A DNA stretch of 64,000 nt from Clostridiales bacterium (GCA_022508465.1 JAFLVB010000001.1:1-64000), one strand, 5' to 3'. Shown: positions 1-9,956, counted from the stretch's first letter. The notes: generated from the letters alone by a model not told the origin. Numbers and translations are program-made.

Positions 1-38
1 GGGGATTTTTTTACTACTTAGGACCTGCCGGCCCATTA

Positions 39-308
39 TTATTGTTCTCTTGCGTTACGTTCCTTGTATGCGATGAGCGCTTTTGCGAGCTGGTCGGGGC
101 AAGACGTCGTGCCTTTGCACGGTATGCCTCTGAGCTTATCGATTACTTGATCGATGGGCATTCCTACAACAAGCTTTGATATTGCCTGCTGATTGCCCGA
201 GCAGCCGTGAATAAAAATACACGACGAAAGCTCGTCCTTTTCATTTACTGAAAACATAATTTGTTTGCAGCATGTACCGACTGTGCGGTAAACTTCCATT
301 TTGTCCAT
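39..308 (-). CDS. TSCPD domain-containing protein (TIGR03905 family)
   Basis: 89 aa ORF with the TTSCPDQLAKAL motif and conserved Cys residues; SD upstream. Confidence 0.8.
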   Translation of the reverse strand: MDKMEVYRTVGTCCKQIMFSVNEKDELSSCIFIHGCSGNQQAISKLVVGMPIDQVIDKLRGIPCKGTTSCPDQLAKALIAYKERNAREQ

Positions 309-325
309 AACTAATCTCCTTTATC

Positions 326-850
326 TTAATCTACGAGTTGTTCATAAAGCATGGCGTAAATTTGAGGTGCGTTGGTCTCCCATTTTTTGGCGACCGCTTT
401 TGCGATTTCCTTGCTGGCGACGGTGAACTTTAGGTCAACGGTCGTCTTCATTGAATCGACGATTTTCAGGATACAGGTGTAAGTTTTGTCGGGGTTGAGC
501 CGATATGAAGTCGAATACTCCTGTTTGCGTCTATAAGAGGCGCGGTTGTCTTTGACAAACTCGGTGATTGCCGATCTTAGTGACGCCGGTACGCGAGAGT
601 AGAAGTGAGATATGCACTCTCGCCCGTTGGGTGTAATGCTGTAATACACGGTGTTGTCATGAGTGGTCTTACTTATAAAGTCTGCCTCAAGCAAAAGGTT
701 GAGTGTCTGAACGCAGTCCATATATTCGAGCCACGGGTTTCGATAGTAGCATGCCTCCAAAATGATCGCCTCGGTCATTGGGACATCCATCTTATCGATA
801 AAGAATAGTATTGTAAGTTTGTTTACTGTGCTGTTGTCCTGAAAATCCAC
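326..850 (-). CDS. DUF4364 family protein (winged-helix-like)
   Basis: 174 aa ORF, N-terminus FQDNSTVNKLTILFFIDKMDVPMTE typical of DUF4364. Confidence 0.75.
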   Translation of the reverse strand: MDFQDNSTVNKLTILFFIDKMDVPMTEAIILEACYYRNPWLEYMDCVQTLNLLLEADFISKTTHDNTVYYSITPNGRECISHFYSRVPASLRSAITEFVKDNRASYRRKQEYSTSYRLNPDKTYTCILKIVDSMKTTVDLKFTVASKEIAKAVAKKWETNAPQIYAMLYEQLVD

Positions 851-1226
851 ATTAATTACCCACTTTGTATAAGTATATCATAAAAAATCAAATTTTTCAA
901 TAGTTATTTGAGAAAAAGTGTAAAAAATTTTTTTGGTAAAATTTATCAGCCATAAGGCCTCACTAACGAAATGCATATTTATACGTCAATAAGTCTCCGT
1001 TCAGCGAGTGTCTTTGGCCATCACGCTGCCGGTGGACTTATTTGTGGTAAATCCTAATCGCGTAAATAAAGTTTGGGTTTCAAAGTAAAAAAACGCGAAT
1101 ATGGGTGCAGCCTCTGCAAAATTTCAATTATCAATATCCTAAAATTCTTTAAAATTCGCTTGCGAAAAAACATATTTTATGATAGAATATTTTATATATA
1201 ACACATAAAATATGCAGGAGGCAAAT

Positions 1227-2747
1227 GTGGGCAAAATTCTTAAGTCGAAAATAAAAGAAGCATTGTTTTCTGTTTTGCCTATTACGCTCATTGTCCTTAT
1301 AATTTCATTTACGCCTCTTGTCAATCTGAGCATTAACGAGACGATCATTTTTGTTGTCTCGGCGTTGTTTTTGATATTGGGTATAGGGCTGTTTAATCTC
1401 GGCGCCGACCTTGCAATGACGCCTATGGGTGAGCACGTCGGCTCCGGACTTACTAAGTCCAAAAAGATTAGCCTCTTGTTGTCCGTATGCTTTATTATGG
1501 GGGTGCTAATAACCGTCGCCGAGCCCGACCTTTCGGTGCTTGCGGGGCAGGTGAGTAACGTCATAAACAGCACCGTGCTTATAGTGACGGTTGGCGTGGG
1601 CGTAGGTCTCTTTTTGCTTATAGCCATACTGAAAATAGTATTCAAAAAAGACCTCTCGGCGCTTATAATTTTCTTTTATATGATGCTTTTTGCCATTTGC
1701 GCACTACTGTTCGAGAGCGGCAAGGGTGTGTTTTTGCCGCTTGGCTTTGACTCGGGTGGTGTGACGACAGGCCCCATTACCGTGCCGTTTATAATGGCAC
1801 TCGGCGTGGGCGTGGCGGCTACTATCGGTGGCAGAAAGTCTAAGGAAAACAGCTTCGGTCTTATAGCGCTTTGCTCAATCGGACCTATCCTTGCCGTGAT
1901 GATCCTTGCGCTGACCTCTAACGGCGCACCCGTATACGAGCTGCCCGCAGAGTCGTACTCGTTTGGATCGGATATAGGCGAGGCAATATTTAATTCTTTC
2001 TTAGCAGTCGGCGAGGCGCTCGGTCTTATAGTATTGTTCTTTTTTATATTACAATTTGCCGTATTAAAACTGCCCAAAAAGAAGATCATACAAATCATCA
2101 TAGGCATTGTGTATACGTTTGTCGGGCTTGTAATGTTTTTGTCTGCCGTCGAAATCGGTTTTATGCCAATGGGGTTCAAAATCGGGCAGGAAATGGCGAC
2201 AAATCATAGCGCCGTGCTTATAGTGTTCGGGTTTATCATAGGTCTTGTGGTAGTCCTTGCCGAGCCTGCCGTTCACGTCTTAAACAAACAGGTTGAGGAC
2301 ATTACGGGCGGCGCGGTCAAAAAGCGCTCAATGCTCATTGCGCTCTCGATAGGTGTAGGGCTGTCCATTGGGCTTGCCATGATAAGAATTATCTTTAAAT
2401 TCTCGCTTTTGTATTATCTTATCCCCGGCTATCTTATTTCGCTCGCGCTGTCATTTTTTGTACCCAAGCTGTATACGGCTATCGCGTTCGACTCGGGTGG
2501 AGTTGCGAGTGGACCGCTTACTTCCAGCTTCATCCTTCCCCTTGCTATTGGCGCGTGCGAGGCGATAAACGGAGTGAGCGAGGTCATGAGTTTTGCTTTC
2601 GGCGTGGTGGCGCTCGTTGCAATGACGCCGCTTATCACTATTCAAGTGCTCGGTTTCCGGGCAATCGTGAGTGCAAAAGTGCGCGAGAATTTGGCTATGA
2701 AACGCATAATCAGCGCCGAAGATGAGCAGATAATCAAGTTTATGTAG
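1227..2747 (+). CDS. DUF1538 family membrane protein, two internally duplicated halves
   Basis: ORF track start is 1212, but AGGAGG at about 1216 favours GTG at 1227; repeated FDSGGV(T/A)(T/S)GP and ...AEP... motifs in both halves. Confidence 0.8.
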   Translation: MGKILKSKIKEALFSVLPITLIVLIISFTPLVNLSINETIIFVVSALFLILGIGLFNLGADLAMTPMGEHVGSGLTKSKKISLLLSVCFIMGVLITVAEPDLSVLAGQVSNVINSTVLIVTVGVGVGLFLLIAILKIVFKKDLSALIIFFYMMLFAICALLFESGKGVFLPLGFDSGGVTTGPITVPFIMALGVGVAATIGGRKSKENSFGLIALCSIGPILAVMILALTSNGAPVYELPAESYSFGSDIGEAIFNSFLAVGEALGLIVLFFFILQFAVLKLPKKKIIQIIIGIVYTFVGLVMFLSAVEIGFMPMGFKIGQEMATNHSAVLIVFGFIIGLVVVLAEPAVHVLNKQVEDITGGAVKKRSMLIALSIGVGLSIGLAMIRIIFKFSLLYYLIPGYLISLALSFFVPKLYTAIAFDSGGVASGPLTSSFILPLAIGACEAINGVSEVMSFAFGVVALVAMTPLITIQVLGFRAIVSAKVRENLAMKRIISAEDEQIIKFM

Positions 2748-2756
2748 GAGGTAGCC

Positions 2757-3185
2757 GTGGAAAATCCAGTAGCCGAAAAGCCCAAATGGAAAAGGGGCGG
2801 ACGCAAAAAGTCCGATAATGCAAGCAATCTGACTACCAGCAGATTAAAACTGCTTGTCACAATTGTCGATCGCAGCAAGGGCGAGTTTTATGCTGACTTT
2901 ATTCAGTCGTTCGACGTCAATATGCAAATGCTTTGCTTTGGACGCGGTACGGCAAAGGCGGAAATGCTTAGTTACTTGGGACTTGCCGATCCCGAAAAGA
3001 CGGTAATCTTTAGTGTTATTCGCGAGGACAAGATAGCAGATGCGCTCGCGGCACTCAGCGAAAAGTTCGAGACGATAAAGAAAGGCAAGGGCATAGCGTT
3101 CACCGTGCCAATGTCGAGCATAATAGGGGTGGCAATCTTCGGATTTTTGAGCAATAACCATAGCACGGTCAAGGAGGAAAAGTAA
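2757..3185 (+). CDS. PII-like domain protein with basic N-terminal extension
   Basis: GTG start after GGAGG; KLLVTIVDRSKGEFYADF... and GKGIAFTVPMSSIIG resemble PII beta strands; overlaps next gene start. Confidence 0.6.
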   Translation: MENPVAEKPKWKRGGRKKSDNASNLTTSRLKLLVTIVDRSKGEFYADFIQSFDVNMQMLCFGRGTAKAEMLSYLGLADPEKTVIFSVIREDKIADALAALSEKFETIKKGKGIAFTVPMSSIIGVAIFGFLSNNHSTVKEEK

Positions 3186-3529
3186 TGAAAAACAGCGAAT
3201 ATGAACTGATAATGTGTATAGTAAATGCGGGCTTTGCCGAGACGGTTATGGACGCTGCTTGCGAGTACGGGGCGCGTGGTGGCACGGTCATTCAGGCTCG
3301 CGGTACTGCCAATAAGGAGGCAGAGGCGTACTTTAAAATCTCCATTCAGCCCGAAAAGGAAATACTTATGCTCGTTGTTCCCTCGGCTATAAAGGACGAT
3401 ATTCTCCACGCTTTATATAAGTCGGTGGGACTTAATTCGCCGGGACACGGTATCGCTTTTTCCCTCCCCGTAGATGATGTTGTAGGACTTGCTAAACCAA
3501 ACGAGCAAATCGACTCTGCAAAAAAGTAG
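3185..3529 (+). CDS. P-II family nitrogen regulator-like protein
   Basis: 114 aa; ELIMCIVNAGFAETVMDAACEYGARGGTVIQARGT...PEKEILMLVVP...GHGIAFSLPVDDVVG. Confidence 0.8.
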   Translation: MKNSEYELIMCIVNAGFAETVMDAACEYGARGGTVIQARGTANKEAEAYFKISIQPEKEILMLVVPSAIKDDILHALYKSVGLNSPGHGIAFSLPVDDVVGLAKPNEQIDSAKK

Positions 3530-3552
3530 ATTAAAAATTAATACTAAAAAAA

Positions 3553-3581
3553 GGCGTTGCTTATAGCAGCGTCTTTTTTTT
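3553..3581 (+). terminator. Rho-independent terminator
   Basis: GGCGTTGC TTATA GCAGCGTC followed by 8 T. Confidence 0.85.
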
Positions 3582-3622
3582 GCACCTTAAAGCCCTCCCA
3601 ATAACAAACTTACAAAAATATA

Positions 3623-3651
3623 TTGACAAGGCTTGCTTTTTGTGTTATGAT
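3623..3651 (+). promoter_or_regulatory. Sigma-A promoter
   Basis: TTGACA - 17 bp - TATGAT. Confidence 0.75.
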
Positions 3652-3703
3652 GACTTTGTCGCACAATTGTATGTGCGATATCGACCTTATGTCGGAGGTT
3701 AAA

Positions 3704-4942
3704 ATGAAAAACAAAGTTGTATTATTTTCGGTAATTATGATCATATTTGCAGCTATGGGGTTGCTTGCTTGTACGGCAAACACTACGCCTCCCGATGACA
3801 CACATGTGCACATGTATACAGGTGTGTGGCACTATGACCAAGACGTGCATTGGCATGAGTGTAGCTGTGGCGAAGTTGAATACGCAATACACAGCTTTGA
3901 CAGCGATATTTGCTCGCTATGCGGATATCAAAAAGACGCTAACAGTACGGGTGGACTTAGCTATAGCCTCAATGAGAATGGCGAGACATATTATGTTTCA
4001 GACTACGGCTATTGTTTAGAAAATAATGTTGTCATACCGAGTACATATAAGGGTAAGCCGATAACGGAAATAGGAATGGGTGCGTTTTATGGTTGCGATA
4101 AAATTAAAAGCGTGGTAATCGGTGACAATGTTACAAGTATAGGCGACAGAGCCTTTGACCAATGCGATAACTTAACAAGAGTATCAATAGGAGATGGGGT
4201 AACGAGCATAGGATCAAAAGCATTTTATGGCTGCACCAATTTAATTACTCTGCTTATCGGTGAAGGCGTGACATACATTTCGGGTGATGCGATTAAAGGG
4301 TGCGATTCATTACGATACAATGAATATGACAATTGCCAATATTTAGGTAACGCAGCTAATCCATATGTAGCGCTTATAAAAGCAAAAAACAATATGACTT
4401 CGGTCACGATCAAAGAAAATACAAAATTAATAGGCTGTTCCGCTTTTTATAATTGCTTCAATTTGGTAAACGTAATAATTCCTGAAAATGTAGTTACGAT
4501 AGGCGCAAATGCTTTTACAAACTGCTTTGATTTAGTAAATGTTATTATCCCGGATAATGTTATATCCATAGGGGCAAGCGCATTTGAGAACTGTCATGAT
4601 TTAGAAGAGGTTGTAATAGGTGATTCTGTTGAAATCATTTACGACAACGCATTTGCAGACTGCGTTAGCTTAAAAAGCATAGTGTTGCCAAAAAGTGTAA
4701 AATACTTAAGCGATTATGTCTTTTATAATTGTGGCATATTGACCGCAGTATTTTACAAAGGCACAATGGAAGAATGGAATAACATAACATTAGGCGATGG
4801 TACGTTCAATAGTGGATATGTAGCTTCTACTAATGTAATCTTTTATTGTTTTTCGGAAAATAAACCGACTGAATTAGGATACTATTGGCATTATGTAAAT
4901 GGCAAACCCGCAATCTGGAGCGAAGAAGATACTCCTGTGTAG
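3704..4942 (+). CDS. BspA-like leucine-rich repeat lipoprotein
   Basis: Start revised from 3623 to 3704 (GGAGG; lipobox LLAC; promoter overlaps the upstream ORF part); repeats of ...IPENVVTIGANAFTNCFDLVNVIIP... Confidence 0.85.
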   Translation: MKNKVVLFSVIMIIFAAMGLLACTANTTPPDDTHVHMYTGVWHYDQDVHWHECSCGEVEYAIHSFDSDICSLCGYQKDANSTGGLSYSLNENGETYYVSDYGYCLENNVVIPSTYKGKPITEIGMGAFYGCDKIKSVVIGDNVTSIGDRAFDQCDNLTRVSIGDGVTSIGSKAFYGCTNLITLLIGEGVTYISGDAIKGCDSLRYNEYDNCQYLGNAANPYVALIKAKNNMTSVTIKENTKLIGCSAFYNCFNLVNVIIPENVVTIGANAFTNCFDLVNVIIPDNVISIGASAFENCHDLEEVVIGDSVEIIYDNAFADCVSLKSIVLPKSVKYLSDYVFYNCGILTAVFYKGTMEEWNNITLGDGTFNSGYVASTNVIFYCFSENKPTELGYYWHYVNGKPAIWSEEDTPV

Positions 4943-5002
4943 ACGGCAAGCTTTAGGTGCACAAGCCATATTGGTTTAAATTATTATATAATGGGATAGC
5001 AA

Positions 5003-5029
5003 AAAGGGACGTTAAGTTAACGTCCCTTT
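5003..5029. terminator. Bidirectional terminator
   Basis: AAAGGGACGTTAA G TTAACGTCCCTTT, perfect 13-bp arms between convergent genes. Confidence 0.8.
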
Positions 5030-5050
5030 AATATTGTTTATTACTTTACA

Positions 5051-5995
5051 TTAAATTTTGTTATTGCTGCCGAGCACGTTTACGATCTTATGTCTTACGC
5101 ATTCGGTGATAAGATCTCTTGCGGGTCCGAGGTACTGTCTCGGGTCGAAGTGAGCGGGATTTTCGGCAAGGTGCTTTCTTACAGCTGCGGTGCAGGCAAG
5201 GCGAAGATCGGAGTCGATATTGATCTTGCACACTGCCATGGATGCGGCTTTACGAAGCATATCTTCGGGTACACCTTTAGCGCCCGACATAATGCCGCCG
5301 AATTCGTTTATTGTGCGAACGTACTCGGGGATAACCGAGCTTGCGCCGTGCAATACGATGGGAAATCCGGGGAGACGGTTAGCTACTTCCTCCAAAATAT
5401 CAAAGCGGAGTTTGGGCTCGCCCTTAAACTTGTATGCACCGTGCGAAGTTCCGATAGCAATGGCAAGGCTGTCAACGCCCGTCTTGGTCACAAATTCCTG
5501 TACCTGATCGGGATCGGTGTAGCTACTGTCCTCTTTACTAACGTTTACGTCGTCCTCGACGCCTGCAAGTCTGCCGAGCTCAGCCTCAACAACGACACCG
5601 TGGTCGTGAGCGTACTTAACTACTTCGCTTGTGATGCGGATGTTCTCGCTAAGCGGGTGTTTGGACGCGTCGATCATGACCGAAGTAAATCCGTCTTTAA
5701 TCGACTGCACGCAAATTTCGTAGCTTTCGCCGTGGTCGAGGTGAAGACAGATGGGCAGTCCCGAGTCCTCGATAGCAGCCTCTACGAGCTTGCGCAAGTA
5801 GATGGGGTTAGCGTACTTGCGAGCTCCGTTTGAAACTTGCAAAATTATGGGCGACTTTTCGATTTTAGCCGCTTCCACAATGCCTTGTATAATTTCCATA
5901 TTATTTACGTTAAACGCGCCGATAGCATAGCCGCCGTCGTAGGCTTTTTTGAACATATCGGTCGAAGTAACTAATGGCATTAAAAATACCTCCAA
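5051..5995 (-). CDS. fba: Class II fructose-bisphosphate aldolase
   Basis: GAFNVNNMEIIQGIVEAA, HLDHGESYE, VVEAELGRLAGVED, VLHGASS motifs. Confidence 0.95.
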   Translation of the reverse strand: MEVFLMPLVTSTDMFKKAYDGGYAIGAFNVNNMEIIQGIVEAAKIEKSPIILQVSNGARKYANPIYLRKLVEAAIEDSGLPICLHLDHGESYEICVQSIKDGFTSVMIDASKHPLSENIRITSEVVKYAHDHGVVVEAELGRLAGVEDDVNVSKEDSSYTDPDQVQEFVTKTGVDSLAIAIGTSHGAYKFKGEPKLRFDILEEVANRLPGFPIVLHGASSVIPEYVRTINEFGGIMSGAKGVPEDMLRKAASMAVCKINIDSDLRLACTAAVRKHLAENPAHFDPRQYLGPARDLITECVRHKIVNVLGSNNKI

Positions 5996-6085
5996 AAATA
6001 ATCAGTAGCTGTATTATACACCAATCTAAGCGCAAATGTCACTTAAAATAAAGCAAATAATAAAAATCTTTTTTTGTATTTTCGA

Positions 6086-6114
6086 TTGACTTTTATTTGT
6101 TTTGAGGCTATACT
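6086..6114 (+). promoter_or_regulatory. Sigma-A promoter
   Basis: TTGACT - 17 bp - TATACT. Confidence 0.7.
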
Positions 6115-6146
6115 TAGGGTGACAGGAAAATTCTGGGAGAATTTTT

Positions 6147-6719
6147 ATGGCATTAGAAGATAAACAAAAAGAGCTTTATGAGCGTGCAGCCCGCATTGAG
6201 GAGATGGAGGGTACTGTTAAGTATGCGTATAAAGAAGAACCGGACGACGCGGTCAATTATACCGGTGCGGCAATGAAGCGATTTATTTTGATTATGGCGG
6301 TAATCTTTGTTGGGTTTGCTGTTGTACTTGCTGTTGGAATAATTTTGCATTCCGATACGCTGGTATGTTTCTCTGTTGCTATGTTGGTGTTTGTGTTGTT
6401 TTTTGTTATATTCTTTATAAGAGGAATGCGAAAAAACAAATCGCTCACTGACAAACATCTTGACGACGTAGAGCTTGCTTTTAATTCATATGGGGTAGTT
6501 TTTCGTGTGTGCAACGACATTCGTACTGCCGTCTATGCTTACGAGTGGAAGGAATTTGAAAGCATAACAGAGTACGAAAAAGTGCTTGTGGGAATAAAGC
6601 AGAATTTGGCGTACATCTTCCCCAAGCGCGTGTTCTCGGAAGAAGAGTATAATAGATTTAGGCGCTTTTCACATACCGCTATCGGAACAAAGTGCATTTA
6701 TAAAAATTTTAAACCTTAA
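6147..6719 (+). CDS. YcxB-like membrane protein, hypothetical
   Basis: 190 aa, two TM segments, C-terminal YcxB-like region. Confidence 0.5.
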   Translation: MALEDKQKELYERAARIEEMEGTVKYAYKEEPDDAVNYTGAAMKRFILIMAVIFVGFAVVLAVGIILHSDTLVCFSVAMLVFVLFFVIFFIRGMRKNKSLTDKHLDDVELAFNSYGVVFRVCNDIRTAVYAYEWKEFESITEYEKVLVGIKQNLAYIFPKRVFSEEEYNRFRRFSHTAIGTKCIYKNFKP

Positions 6720-6806
6720 CTTAGGTCCTAATATATCGAATTAAATTCGGTAGAAACGGATAAAAAATTCGATTCCTTATAAAATATAAATAAAAGGAGA
6801 TTATTT

Positions 6807-7820
6807 ATGAAAAATGTTAGAGTTGCCATAAACGGCTTTGGCAGAATCGGTCGTTTGGCGTTCAGACAAATGTTTGGTGCCGAAGGCTATGAGGTTGTAG
6901 CTATCAACAACCGTACATTCAACCCCGGTATGCTCGCGCATCTACTCAAGTACGATTCGACGCAGGGCAGATACGCACTTTGCGACAAGGTGAGTGTAGA
7001 CGGCGATTATCTCGTTATCGACGGCAAAAAGATCAAGTTCTATGCCGAGGCTGACGCAAGCAAACTCCCCTGGGGCGAGCTTAATATCGACGTTGTGCTT
7101 GAATGTACCGGCGCTTACACGTCTATCGAAAAGGCTATGGACCACATCAATGCAGGCGCTAAAAAGGTTGTTATTTCCGCTCCCGCTAAGGGCGATATGC
7201 CCACCGTTGTCTTTGGCGTAAACGAAAAGACGCTCAAAAAGACAGACAAGGTTATTTCGGCTGCATCTTGCACAACCAACTGCCTCGCGCCCATGGCTAA
7301 GGCGCTCAACGAGCTTTGCCCGATAGAGAAAGGCTTTATGACGACTATTCACGCATACACAGGCGATCAGGAAACTCTCGATGCACCGCACAAGAAGGGC
7401 GACTATCGTCGTGCTCGTGCAGCTGCTTGCAACATTGTGCCTAATACTACCGGTGCTGCTAAGGCTATCGGCCTTGTTATCCCCGAGCTTAACGGCAAAC
7501 TTGACGGCGCGGCTCAGCGTGTTCCCGTGGCTACCGGCTCGCTTACCGAGCTTGTTGCAGTTGTAAACGGCACCGTTACCGCTGAGGAAGTAAATGCTAA
7601 GATGAAGGCGTCGGTTTCTCCGTCGTACGGCTATACAGAGGAGCAGATCGTTTCCTCCGACGTTATCGGAATGTCTTACGGCTCGCTCTTTGATGCAACA
7701 CAGACTAAGGTTACACCGCTCGGCGACAAGACTCTTGTCAAGGTGGTATCCTGGTATGACAACGAAATGTCTTATACCTGCCAAATGGTAAGGACGATCA
7801 AATACTTTGCGGAAATGTAA
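6807..7820 (+). CDS. gapA: Type I glyceraldehyde-3-phosphate dehydrogenase
   Basis: [42 protein letters not shown]. Confidence 0.97.
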   Translation: MKNVRVAINGFGRIGRLAFRQMFGAEGYEVVAINNRTFNPGMLAHLLKYDSTQGRYALCDKVSVDGDYLVIDGKKIKFYAEADASKLPWGELNIDVVLECTGAYTSIEKAMDHINAGAKKVVISAPAKGDMPTVVFGVNEKTLKKTDKVISAASCTTNCLAPMAKALNELCPIEKGFMTTIHAYTGDQETLDAPHKKGDYRRARAAACNIVPNTTGAAKAIGLVIPELNGKLDGAAQRVPVATGSLTELVAVVNGTVTAEEVNAKMKASVSPSYGYTEEQIVSSDVIGMSYGSLFDATQTKVTPLGDKTLVKVVSWYDNEMSYTCQMVRTIKYFAEM

Positions 7821-7855
7821 TTTTATTGCAAAGTATCATTTAAAGCAATTAGCTC

Positions 7856-7888
7856 AACAGCCCGAAATTTATTTCGGGCTGTTGTTAT
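7856..7888 (+). terminator. Rho-independent terminator of gapA
   Basis: AACAGCCCGAAA ... TTTCGGGCTGTT then T-rich. Confidence 0.8.
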
Positions 7889-7905
7889 ATCCATAAAAAG
7901 CCATT

Positions 7906-8008
7906 CCACCCTCACCACCGCGCCGCTAACGCTCTGCGGAGCCTCCCCCTGTCCCTGCGGGCATAACTTAGTATGCTTATATTTGCTACACGTTAGGGGG
8001 AGGCCTTT
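7906..8008 (-). repeat. Bipartite-hairpin intergenic repeat, copy E1
   Basis: Reverse complement: AGGCCTCCCCCT...loop...AGGGGGAGGCTCCGCAGAGCG...GTGGTGAGGGTGG. Confidence 0.65.
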
Positions 8009-8096
8009 ATTTATGGCTTAGTTTTAAGGCAATTGCTGTACGATAAAAATCGGTCGGAGTACATAGCCAATAGCTTACGTAATTATCTTTAATGTG

Positions 8097-8320
8097 AGCC
8101 TACCCTTTGGAATAGGCAATTTTAGTAGATTTAGTTTGTCAAGGGGGAAGCTCCGCAGAGCGAGGAAGCACAGGGCTCCCACAAAAAGCTATGCTTTTTG
8201 TGGGAAGAGGAGCAACCGACCAAAAGAGCAAGCCTTTGCAAAATTAGCAAAGGCTGCTTACAAGGGAGAGTTGCGACGAGGTAGGGGTGATACTTGCTGC
8301 CCTCAGCCGAGCGAAGCGGA
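8097..8320 (+). repeat. Composite intergenic repeat, copy E2, with extra nested hairpins
   Basis: GCCTACCCTTTGG...TCAAGGGGGAAGCTCCGCAGAGCGAGG plus TCCCACAAAAAGC/GCTTTTTGTGGGA and AGCCTTTGC/GCAAAGGCT hairpins. Confidence 0.6.
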
Positions 8321-8509
8321 ACAAAAATTTTATAAAAAAATTTCAATTTTTTTGCTCAAAAGTATTGACAAATAAATTTTTATGCTTTATAATATAAGAG
8401 TACTCAAGAGTACATAAAAATTTGCTCATCATTTTCCCCCTTATCATAGACGAGACGACAAGCTAATGTTTGCCGTTTCGTTTTATTTTATCGAATATTA
8501 ATTTGCTTA

Positions 8510-8538
8510 TTGACAAACCATATAAATTGTGGTAAAAT
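8510..8538 (+). promoter_or_regulatory. Sigma-A promoter
   Basis: TTGACA - 17 bp - TAAAAT. Confidence 0.7.
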
Positions 8539-8654
8539 GTGGATATAATACAAGCAAGCAAAATCGTTTGCGAGCGATGTGTTTCAGTATAATCGGCGTT
8601 TTGCAAAATTTAATTTTGTGCCGTAATATGCTAATAAACTTATAAGGAGATAGT

Positions 8655-9851
8655 ATGAAGTCAAGATTTTTTGCAGCAGCCATTGCTATTGTTATAGCAG
8701 TATGCGCACTTTCTTCTGTTGCATGCACCAAAAAGGAGCATCAGCCGGAGTATGTAACGCTTACTTTGGAGCAGTTTAAAGCTAATGCCGAGGAGTTTAC
8801 CGAGCTTACCAATTATTTGAGTGCAACCGGTTATAAGCTTGACCTCGAGGCACAAAGTACAATAGATAATATCGAGTCGAGTTACAACCTTAGTGCTATT
8901 TTAAACTTACAAGACACCACCGACGTTCAGCTTAGTGTAAACTTTACATCAACTAACGGCGGCAATATTCCGGGTGTAATGGACGGTACTTTGTCGTTAC
9001 CGCAAAGTCTCAATGTGTATATGTATGATCACACATTGTATGCTGACGTCGAAATTGATTATCTGATAAGCATGACTTTAAAAGACAGTATGCCTGTTGA
9101 TAACGACCTAACTTCGATTTTAAACACCATTATAAACGGCGATACTAATTTGCCAAACGTCAACGTGCCTACAAGCGATATTGAGGCTATGCTCGATTAT
9201 TTTAAGGATTATCTTACCATAACTTACTGTGAGGAGCTCGGTCATTATATCCTTGATTTAAACTATACAGGCGGCACTTACGATGGCGAGCAGATAGACC
9301 CGTTTACCGCTAAAGCCGAGCTTTATGTGTCGAGCGCACGTATAACTAAGGTTAGTCTTAACTTTGACAGCGCCGAGGCTAAGGCAAGCGGAACGCTCAC
9401 CGAAAGCACCGAGGCTATAAAGCGTCCGTCTAATCCGGGCTCTTATGAGGGCGGTATGTTGTTTGATATGTTGGAGGGATTGCTTGGCGGTAGTTCGGAT
9501 ATTCCTTCAACCGATAATCCTGAAGTTCCGAGCATCGATGATATTTTAGATATGTTGCCGGACGGTTTACTTGATAGTATTATTTCAGCCATTCTGTCCG
9601 GCGAGCAAAATAGTTTGCAGTCGTTGTTGGAAGCGTATCCAGAGCTTGCCGATCTAATGAAAGAGTATCCCGAACTGGGTGCATTCTTAAGCAACCTCTT
9701 TTTAGGTGAGGAAGTACTTGATGATTGGACCCCCGAAGAAGTTGTCGATTTGACTCCCGAACAAAGGAAGATGCTCGAGGATTACTTTGATAAGCTCATT
9801 TTGACTCCCGAGCTTAGGCAAATGCTTGAGGAGTATTTTAATAGCCTCTAA
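8655..9851 (+). CDS. Lipoprotein of unknown function
   Basis: Signal peptide plus lipobox SSVACTKK; AGGAG upstream; C-terminal LTPE(Q/L)R(K/Q)ML repeats. Confidence 0.7.
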   Translation: MKSRFFAAAIAIVIAVCALSSVACTKKEHQPEYVTLTLEQFKANAEEFTELTNYLSATGYKLDLEAQSTIDNIESSYNLSAILNLQDTTDVQLSVNFTSTNGGNIPGVMDGTLSLPQSLNVYMYDHTLYADVEIDYLISMTLKDSMPVDNDLTSILNTIINGDTNLPNVNVPTSDIEAMLDYFKDYLTITYCEELGHYILDLNYTGGTYDGEQIDPFTAKAELYVSSARITKVSLNFDSAEAKASGTLTESTEAIKRPSNPGSYEGGMLFDMLEGLLGGSSDIPSTDNPEVPSIDDILDMLPDGLLDSIISAILSGEQNSLQSLLEAYPELADLMKEYPELGAFLSNLFLGEEVLDDWTPEEVVDLTPEQRKMLEDYFDKLILTPELRQMLEEYFNSL

Positions 9852-9870
9852 GATATAAAAACGAACAAAA

Positions 9871-9894
9871 GGCGAGAGATATCTCGCTTTTTTT
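9871..9894 (+). terminator. Rho-independent terminator
   Basis: GCGAGA GATA TCTCGC then T7. Confidence 0.8.
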
Positions 9895-9956
9895 CTTCGC
9901 AAAAAAAGTCAAGATTTTTGACCACGGGTTTGCTAAACTATACTCACGAGGTGGCT

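Noticed and set aside
1139-1645. 168-aa minus-strand ORF at the DUF1538 5' end
   Set aside because: Antisense to the membrane protein and its promoter region; no SD.
5090-5833. 247-aa ORF antisense to fructose-bisphosphate aldolase
   Set aside because: Shadow ORF; the minus-strand aldolase is unambiguous.
6942-7784. 280-aa ORF antisense to gapA
   Set aside because: Antisense shadow of a strongly conserved gene, Cys/His-rich nonsense composition.
8094-8375. 93-aa ORF in the 8.1-8.4 kb intergenic region
   Set aside because: Translation of the hairpin repeat (SLPFGIGNFSRFSLSRGKLRRARKHR), no SD; not a gene.
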